A stretch of DNA of 64,000 bases from Tricholoma matsutake (Eukaryota > Basidiomycota > Agaricomycetes > Agaricales > Tricholomataceae). Within the stretch, counting starts at the first letter, position 1, and each line of letters starts with the position of its first letter. The translations under genes and the position numbers were made by a program. The stretch lies in NCBI GenBank assembly GCA_026075535.2, contig AP026540.1, forward strand, positions 11,656,001 to 11,720,000, read 5' to 3'. Under the pieces are notes generated by a model, which was given only the letters and a program-made list of their open reading frames with translations, was not told the origin of the DNA and did no database searches. Below, one piece after another: positions 57,906 to 64,000 of this stretch.

Positions 57906-58939
57906 ATGATATCCCACTATACAAACCTCGAATCCATGCCTCACTGGCCATATAAAGCTGACCCTGTTACTGCTGGCAAATTCACTACCGCATTGAATCA
58001 AATAGAAGTTGAGCATCAGAGGAACACCAATTTCCTAGAGAACCCTCACCCTACAGTCAAACCTACTGAGTTCCATGAGCAGGCCATCGCTGCTCAACAG
58101 GTAGCTCATGATCTCAGCATTTGAGAGAGTACTACAGGACTACTACCAGCACAGAATGATCTAGCACATGGGCAGGAAGTGCTGTTGTATGGAATGTCAT
58201 GTCTCCGTGCTGCAATCACTGCATGGATCCTTGCGGTAGATAACAATGAAGACTATGAAGAGTCACAGTTGGGGTGGGTGTCTAGCCTATTTTTCAAGAC
58301 TGTAAGTGAACATATTGTGATTGCCAATTATCTGATCACCAATACCAACTTAGAAGGAATTCTTGATGGCCACCGGAATTTATGCCTCTATGGGTGGCAG
58401 TGCTCCATACACTCCCCTGCTCGTCATGGAAACCATAAAGATGGTACAGGATGGGACTTTGGGGTGCTCGGAATGCAATGATCCTGAGGGCAAAGATTTT
58501 CTGGAACTAGAATACATTCCAGTGATACAAAGGTACTTGAAGGTTGATGCTGATGACCCCACCCATATTGTCGATAGCTATATCAATTCTTGGTGGAGTA
58601 AACAGAATGATCCGGAGAACTACGACTCATACCCATTTGCTCCACATGACTTCCTGGTGGTTCATCGGCCACAGGTGAGTAACATGTTGTTGTCCTTTAA
58701 TTTATCTTAAGTTTCATCAGATCCAGTTCACCTGGCAAGACCTACGGCCGGTCCCATATGCCGCTGGTGACCTGGCCGAAATACAATTAATGATGAAGAT
58801 CTTCGATGACCTGCATTCAACATGGAAAAGGATGACTGAGATGGTCCAAGAAAATGATGCCCAACTTCAGAAGGACAGGAAATTGTTGGCTTACTGGGAG
58901 GATGTGCAGAATCAGGTTAGGGAGCACCTTGACACTTAA
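57906..58939 (+). pseudogene. Unrecognised three-exon gene, probable transposon accessory gene
   Basis: Exons 57906-58301, 58354-58674 and 58721-58939 join in frame to 311 codons. Introns are 52 and 46 bp with GTAAGT/TAG and GTGAGT/CAG. One in-frame TGA (58122-58124, in DLSI*ESTTG) fits CGA decay; otherwise the frame is clean. Readable features: EFLMATGIYASMGGSAPYTP, a CSEC pair, YLKVDADDPTHIVDSYINSW, FAPHDFLVVHRPQ and a C-terminal helix rich in charged residues (MVQENDAQLQKDRKLLAYWE). I know no family for it. It is flanked on both sides by the same palindromic repeats and lies upstream of the KDZ gene in the same direction. The start ATG is a guess; the N-terminus could lie further left. Confidence 0.6.
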
Positions 58940-60081
58940 CAAGTCGTCTATGTAGGAAAAGATAAACATTGTAGTGACCAGCACCGGTAGTGATAAAGTC
59001 ACTTGTGGCGATAAGCATCCAAGGTCAAGAGCTAAGTGAATGACCGGCGCCAGTTATTGTAGAACCCCATGAGCTACAAAAATGCGTATGGGCCCATCCT
59101 AAAATAATACAGGGAAATGGGCCCATACGAATGATACACTCGATGGAATGATCGGGTGGGCCCATGACAGTAAAAGGAAAACAGTATGGGCCCACATGAC
59201 TATAGCATACAGGACTTGAATTACTGCTGTTATTACAAATCATAAAGAATATATCCTAAAACAGTACATTGTAGTGACCGGCGCCAGTAGGGAGATACAC
59301 AGGCACGTAACAGAAGAGAACAATCATTAGTCAAAGACAGTAGTAATGTGCAATGAGAGTAGACGTAGATTAATCCTGACACTGGCTGGAAAGCAACTGT
59401 CACTTGTGTGGCAGTCAGCTATTTCTGAACTGTATCTCTCGGCGCTGGAAAAGGTAAAGGCGGCACTGGTCATCCACATAGCTCTTAAAAGACTTGTATA
59501 CTAATTGCGGCCGCTGTGCACTACAATATGGATAACAAATGCAGGAATGGTGACATGCTGTATGCTGTAGGAATGTGGGAGGATAAGGATATATGCAAAA
59601 TCAGTACATTGCAGTGACCGGCGTCGGTAGTGATAAAGTCACTGGTGGTGATAAGCATCCAAGTCAAGAGCAAAGCAAATGACCGGTGCAGAATATATGC
59701 TAAAACAGTACATTGGAGTGACGTGCACTGGAGAAGACAACGTCACACCGATCATTCCCATAGCTCTTAGACTTGTACACTAATCGCCGCCGGTGGTCAC
59801 TGATAACAAAAAGCAATGACATGCTGTAAAAGTAAGAAACTATTGACCAATGGGTATCACAAACACCACCGGTGTAATTTTACATTGGAAACATCGACAG
59901 TAGCTTTGTGAGTATGACCTAGGTAACATGTTAGTATGCTGTGTAGAACAGTCCCATAGTAACCTCTACATGGTACCATTGTCATTTACATTGCCATGTT
60001 GCCATGTTTCCTCACTGCCTACAGTGCCTATATAATCCTGGAGATGCTTGTTCATAATTTTACATCGCTCTACAAACCATC
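58940..60081. repeat. Repeat array with ACCGGCGCCGGT-type palindromes
   Basis: TGGGCCCA occurs at 59089, 59118, 59157 and 59187. A second unit (acattg-agtgaccggcg-cggtagtgataaagtcac...) occurs at 58966-59060 and 59606-59691. A third (catagctctta-gacttgta-actaat) occurs at about 59478-59580 and 59759-59830. At least eight imperfect ACCGGCGCCGGT cores are present. The last 80 bases before ATG 60082 contain tatataatcc and look like a promoter. Confidence 0.65.
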
Positions 60082-63000
60082 ATGCCTAGAGGACACACTC
60101 GCACCATCATTGGAAGAATCACCCAGATGACTGTCGTTCGCTCCCAGACATCGTGGGGACCCAGGGATCACCTTGTACCAGTTTGGCAAAGTCCTCAGTC
60201 AACTCCAAGGCATAAGAAGGCCAAGATAAGTGCACCAGTGTCAGGATTGGTGACCACATCCAACACCAATATAACATCTCTGATGTCCAATGAACCAATT
60301 GAGCATCACACTCTAAATTTCATTGCAGATCTTGATCCCCCCTCTTCAAAGGTGACTTATTATGGCTACCACATTTACTATGCTAATATTACCCTCAGAC
60401 ACCTCAAGATTACATCGAAGAATGGTTGCCTAAAAAGGCCATGTATTTGGAAGCACTACTATCCAATGAAGTACCCAATTGCATGAAATGCAATTTGTGT
60501 GGGGATGATGCTGCTACCTGGTGATGCCGAGACTGTCTTTTCAATCCCATGTTCTGTACTGACTGCTGCCGTGATAACCATGCTTCTAACCCATTTCACC
60601 ACATCGACCACTGGACAGGTTCCTATTTTGAACCAGCTTGGTTGTTCCAAGTTGGGTTAGTTTTACATCTCAGTCACAATGGTGCATCCTGCCCAAGTTA
60701 CTTTCACCCATCGGCGCCAGATGTGGTTGGACAAGAGGCCAACAATTATGAAGATGATTTGGATGATGCAACAGAAGGTGATGGAACCAACAACATCATC
60801 AAGGAGATGAAAAGGTTTACCAGTGTTTATGACCTTGGTCCCACAACTTTCCCAATGCCGATGGATTGTCACAAATTGACAGTAATCGATGTTTCCAGTG
60901 TACATTGTATGTGGGTCAAGTGGTGTAATTGCCCTAATTCCCATCAAGAGCAGGAAAATCACTTGTTGCAATCGGGGCTTTTCCCGGTCAGCTACAAAAA
61001 TATCAAGACCACGCTCACATTTAAAGTCCTCGATGATGTGTGATTGTCCAATCTGGAATGTAAATCTTCAGCCTATCAATACTACCAGAAGCTCTGGCGC
61101 ATGACTTCACCCTTATTTCCTAGTGCCGTGGAGGTATGACTGATATACTACAGTTGTCAATATCTCTGACATCGGTACTTGAGGATTGATACAGGGAGCT
61201 TCTCAGGGCAAGCCAGCTATGGCGAATGTTGAAACATTTGAAGTGGAGAGGCCGCTGGGGAGAATCACAGTCCAGTGCCGGCGGCTCATCAGTGGCTGCA
61301 ATGCATGGTGCGACTGACATCCCAACATTCTGTGCTGCATGTCCTCAGCCTGGTGTCAATCTGCCAGAAAATTGGACCAAGGATCCTGACCAGTAAGTCA
61401 AATCGCATGAATTGGAATGTATTTAATGTAATCTTACCTCAGAATGGCATACACTCGGACTTTTGTCATGGATGGAAACTTCACCGCTGTTCATCAGAAG
61501 CGCAAAAATGCTCACTGTGATATTAAGCTCAGTCATGGTGATTTTTTCATGACCAAGCCAAATCGCTCCAAAGCACACCTCGCTGTTGCTAAGGAAGTCA
61601 CAGAGGTAAGATATTTGAAAGACTTTCAGTGTATTTACTAACTCCAAATTAGAAACCAACCTGCAATGAGCATCATGCTGTAAATGACCGCTTCATCAAA
61701 TACAAGGGTCTTGATGTAACCGGTGTCAGTGCAACTGCTTGTGGCTGTCATGGTTGCTTCTGCCCCAGTGCGGTGGTTGACTTCCAAAAAGGGGAACGGT
61801 GAGATATCTTCACATTTTGAGAGACATTGTGTAATGTTTTCTAGACAAGCAAACATGGACTATTCTTTATCTGAAGCCTTGAAAAACACTAATATCACCA
61901 GACTCAAGAAAATCATTTTGATTTATGATATAATGTGCCAGTATTGGAAGAGGCTCAGACTTTGGATGGAGGAGAGTCAGTATATCCAGCTACCACTCAG
62001 CATCGCCATTCTGCATGGTATTGGTCTTTTCCATGTCGGTGGCCACATCTGGCAATGTTTCTCATGCTTTCCACCGAGTTTCATTCCCAGCGCCGGACAA
62101 GTGGATGGAGAAATCCTTGAATCATTGTGGTCAGTGTTGAATGAAATCTCACCTAGTACCCAAAATGCTACCATTTTTGGATGGATTGAAACCTTGGATG
62201 ATCATATGGGGGATTCCAACTTCAAAAAAATGCAGGACATAGGTGAATACATGTTTGTACCTTGTGCCAGATTGACTTGGAACCAGATGTAGTGGTTACC
62301 ACTGCCCGCTGATTCAGAGCCACTGTGGCAGGTGAGGAGGAAAGTCAGGTGGACCTATTGCAGTACATGGCAAACTCAGACCCTGCAACCTGGAAAGAAT
62401 TGGAAAAACACTCTCAGGCAACACGTCCAACCGATCCAGAAGCAATGGACATCTATGATATAAACCCTGGTCAGGTAGTGGTCACATGAAGCGACCTTCA
62501 AATGAACCTTCTAGAGGATGAAGATGAAACCGGTGATGGAAAGGGTGAAACCACCTGGGTTGCTCCTGGCCTCAAACTTGAGGAAGCCCAGTGCATATCC
62601 AGCCATTGCAAAATATTCCTATGCTAACTAGTATCAGACTGGCTCTTCAGACCTTTATACGTCAACAGTGTTTGGTGTTGTCCAAGGCCGATAAGCTGAA
62701 GATTGCAACAAAACAGCAAAACCTTGATACCAGAGTGGATTCCTTCATTGCTAAATCAGAACAATTTGTGAACAATGACACATTGGATACACTGCAAAAG
62801 CTTAATGACTCACCACTGAGACCAGTACTCCCCTCACAAGCTCCCGATTACCAGACTAACTTGGATGACGATGATCAAAGCAACCCATTTATTACAAGGC
62901 CCCCGGTAGCAGCAGTCCATACCACTGAAACATGCCCATTGCCTCTTCCCTCTACATTTGGCTTTCCACAAATTACTCAGCTTGGTTTGGATTCCCTCGC

Positions 63001-63727
63001 CGAGAAAGAGTTGAGATTGAGGGAAGGACAAGCAAATGATGAGCTCCAGGGCGTTAGAATGGCCCTTGGTGAGAAATCTTTCTTATTCAGAAAGAATTTA
63101 CATCTTGCCACCTCCAAGAACAAAAAGGGAAGGGCTTGGTCAAAGGTGCATGCTATTAGCCGCTGGGTTCAAGCACATCGTCAGATATACAATGCTGCGA
63201 GGGCTGCAATGGTATCATTGGGATGTTCACCTGAGATGCAGTCCAAGTATCAGGTATTGCGCTGGGACAAACTCAAGATTTCAACTGCCGCGGTGAGGGG
63301 TGGTACTGGCAATGCTGAGGGTGGAAGCCAGAGACAGGATGAACCATTGCCATGGTTTTGGACCATTAATGTCCAAGCCGATGTCGAGGCAAGTGAAATG
63401 ATGAAAGAATGTAAGTACACCTCAATTCACTTTAATGAGTGACTTCACTATTATTTAGTCTACAGGGTGCACTGGTTATGGGCAAATGCCAAACATGATA
63501 GATGGTCAGAGGAGTTATCAATTACTAGTCATGAAATGGCTTGGATCCCACGTTATTTTCTTCACAGAGCAGAGGTCTGGGTTAACTGCTTGGAGACTCA
63601 GACCTCGCCGGGAGCTGTGGCATATACCAAATGTCAGGCGGTGAACTGGAAAAGGATGGCCACTTCCTCCATGCATATTTTCAAAGCCATACATCCATGG
63701 GTAGGAAATGTCTGGGGTTTTGAGTAG
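60082..63727 (+). pseudogene. KDZ (Kyakuja-Dileera-Zisupton) transposase with CxC2 zinc cluster
   Basis: ATG 60082. The CxC2 cluster reads CNLCGDDAATW, TGA, CRDCLFNPMFCTDCCRDNHA, then PFHHIDHWTG. Downstream are the agaric KDZ blocks: CAACPQPGVNLPENWTKDPD, FVMDGNFTAVHQKRK (first D), CGCHGCFCPSAVVDFQKGER, LIYDIMCQYWKRL (second D), GIGLFHVGGHIWQC, then GQVDGEILESLWSVLNEISP (E). The C-terminus ends RVHWLWANAKHDRWSEEL to TAG 63725-63727. Introns occur near 61132, 61394 and 63411. Breaks: a shift near 60400 before DYIEEWLPKKAMYL, and TGA at 60523 and near 61041, both where Arg is usual (W*CRDC, DV*LSNLE). The enzyme would cut and move its own element; this copy is probably dead. Confidence 0.85.
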
Positions 63728-64000
63728 CCAGGTAATTGGAAGGATGCCATGTTTGGCAGCCTACACTAGACTTATGTTTACAGGAAAGACAGGATCAAAT
63801 TATCTTCATTGGATGGAAGTAGGAACCATAAGTTACTACAATTAAAAGAACTGGAAGTTACTATACCTTCGTTGCATGGAAGTAGGCACGAAGGTTAAGG
63901 AATAAAAAATAAGTAATATATAAGAAAAAGATTGACCATGCAAGTAAAAGGCCGCATCAAGTGTAGTGTGTGATTTGGGAAGGCTGCATCGGGAGTAGTC
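63728..64000. repeat. 3' flank of KDZ gene with short direct repeats
   Basis: ggatggaagtagga / gcatggaagtaggc (about 63819 and 63877) and aggccgcatcaagtgtagt / aggctgcatcgggagtagt (about 63949 and 63981) repeat here. It looks like subterminal sequence of the KDZ element; its end is beyond the window. Confidence 0.5.

Overview
The window looks like a transposon-rich stretch of an Agaricomycete (mushroom-forming basidiomycete) genome. The evidence is many short spliceosomal introns of about 46 to 70 bp, an F-box protein, a DUF6532 protein and a GON7-like protein of agaric type, and transposon groups typical of that class: a Plavaka-type CACTA transposase, a KDZ transposase with a CxC2 zinc cluster, Ty3 chromoviruses and fungal Ty1/copia elements. 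The species cannot be named from sequence alone.

Layout. (1) 1-11678 is a retrotransposon nest. A degraded Ty3 element with about 1.1 kb LTRs (family A, 504-10492, minus strand) sits inside a 27-bp minisatellite. That minisatellite lies in the 3' part of a second element (family B, LTR 10818-11481). Element B in turn interrupts the terminal chromodomain of a third element (11488-11678). Family A carries an antisense, intron-containing zinc-cluster gene (1743-3030). (2) 11679-13428 is repeat-derived and without a recognised gene. (3) 13429-21934 is a gene island: an intron-containing tRNA-Ala, a GPI-type polysaccharide deacetylase, an F-box pseudogene, a 371-bp MITE with TA target duplication, an F-box gene, a lysine-methyltransferase-like gene and a divergent GON7-like gene. 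(4) 21935-24837 holds a diverged copia LTR and short-word repeats. (5) 24838-29393 is a complete but dead copia element (copia I), inserted 233 bp upstream of the start codon of a multispan membrane protein gene (29631-31121). (6) 31575-42315 is a Plavaka transposase gene split by a family-A-type solo LTR, which is itself split by a young chromovirus (33273-39316). (7) 42710-45048 is a DUF6532 gene divergent from Plavaka. (8) 46377-51743 is a second copia element (copia II) with a perfect 5-bp target duplication. (9) 51744-57115 contains only repeats: short-word elements, an inverted repeat pair and a piece of LTR B. (10) 57116-64000 holds an unrecognised three-exon gene flanked by palindromic repeats, then a KDZ transposase gene.

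The unifying signal is decay at CpG. All six differences between the copia I LTRs are CG against TG or CA. Ten in-frame TGA codons of the young chromovirus fall where arginine (CGA) is expected. Reverse transcriptase catalytic aspartates in two other elements appear to have been lost by CG to CA changes. This points to cytosine methylation followed by deamination as the main killer of transposons here.

Most elements could be bounded by LTR ends, target duplications, primer sites and polypurine tracts read directly from the sequence. Family names come from motif recognition without database searches.
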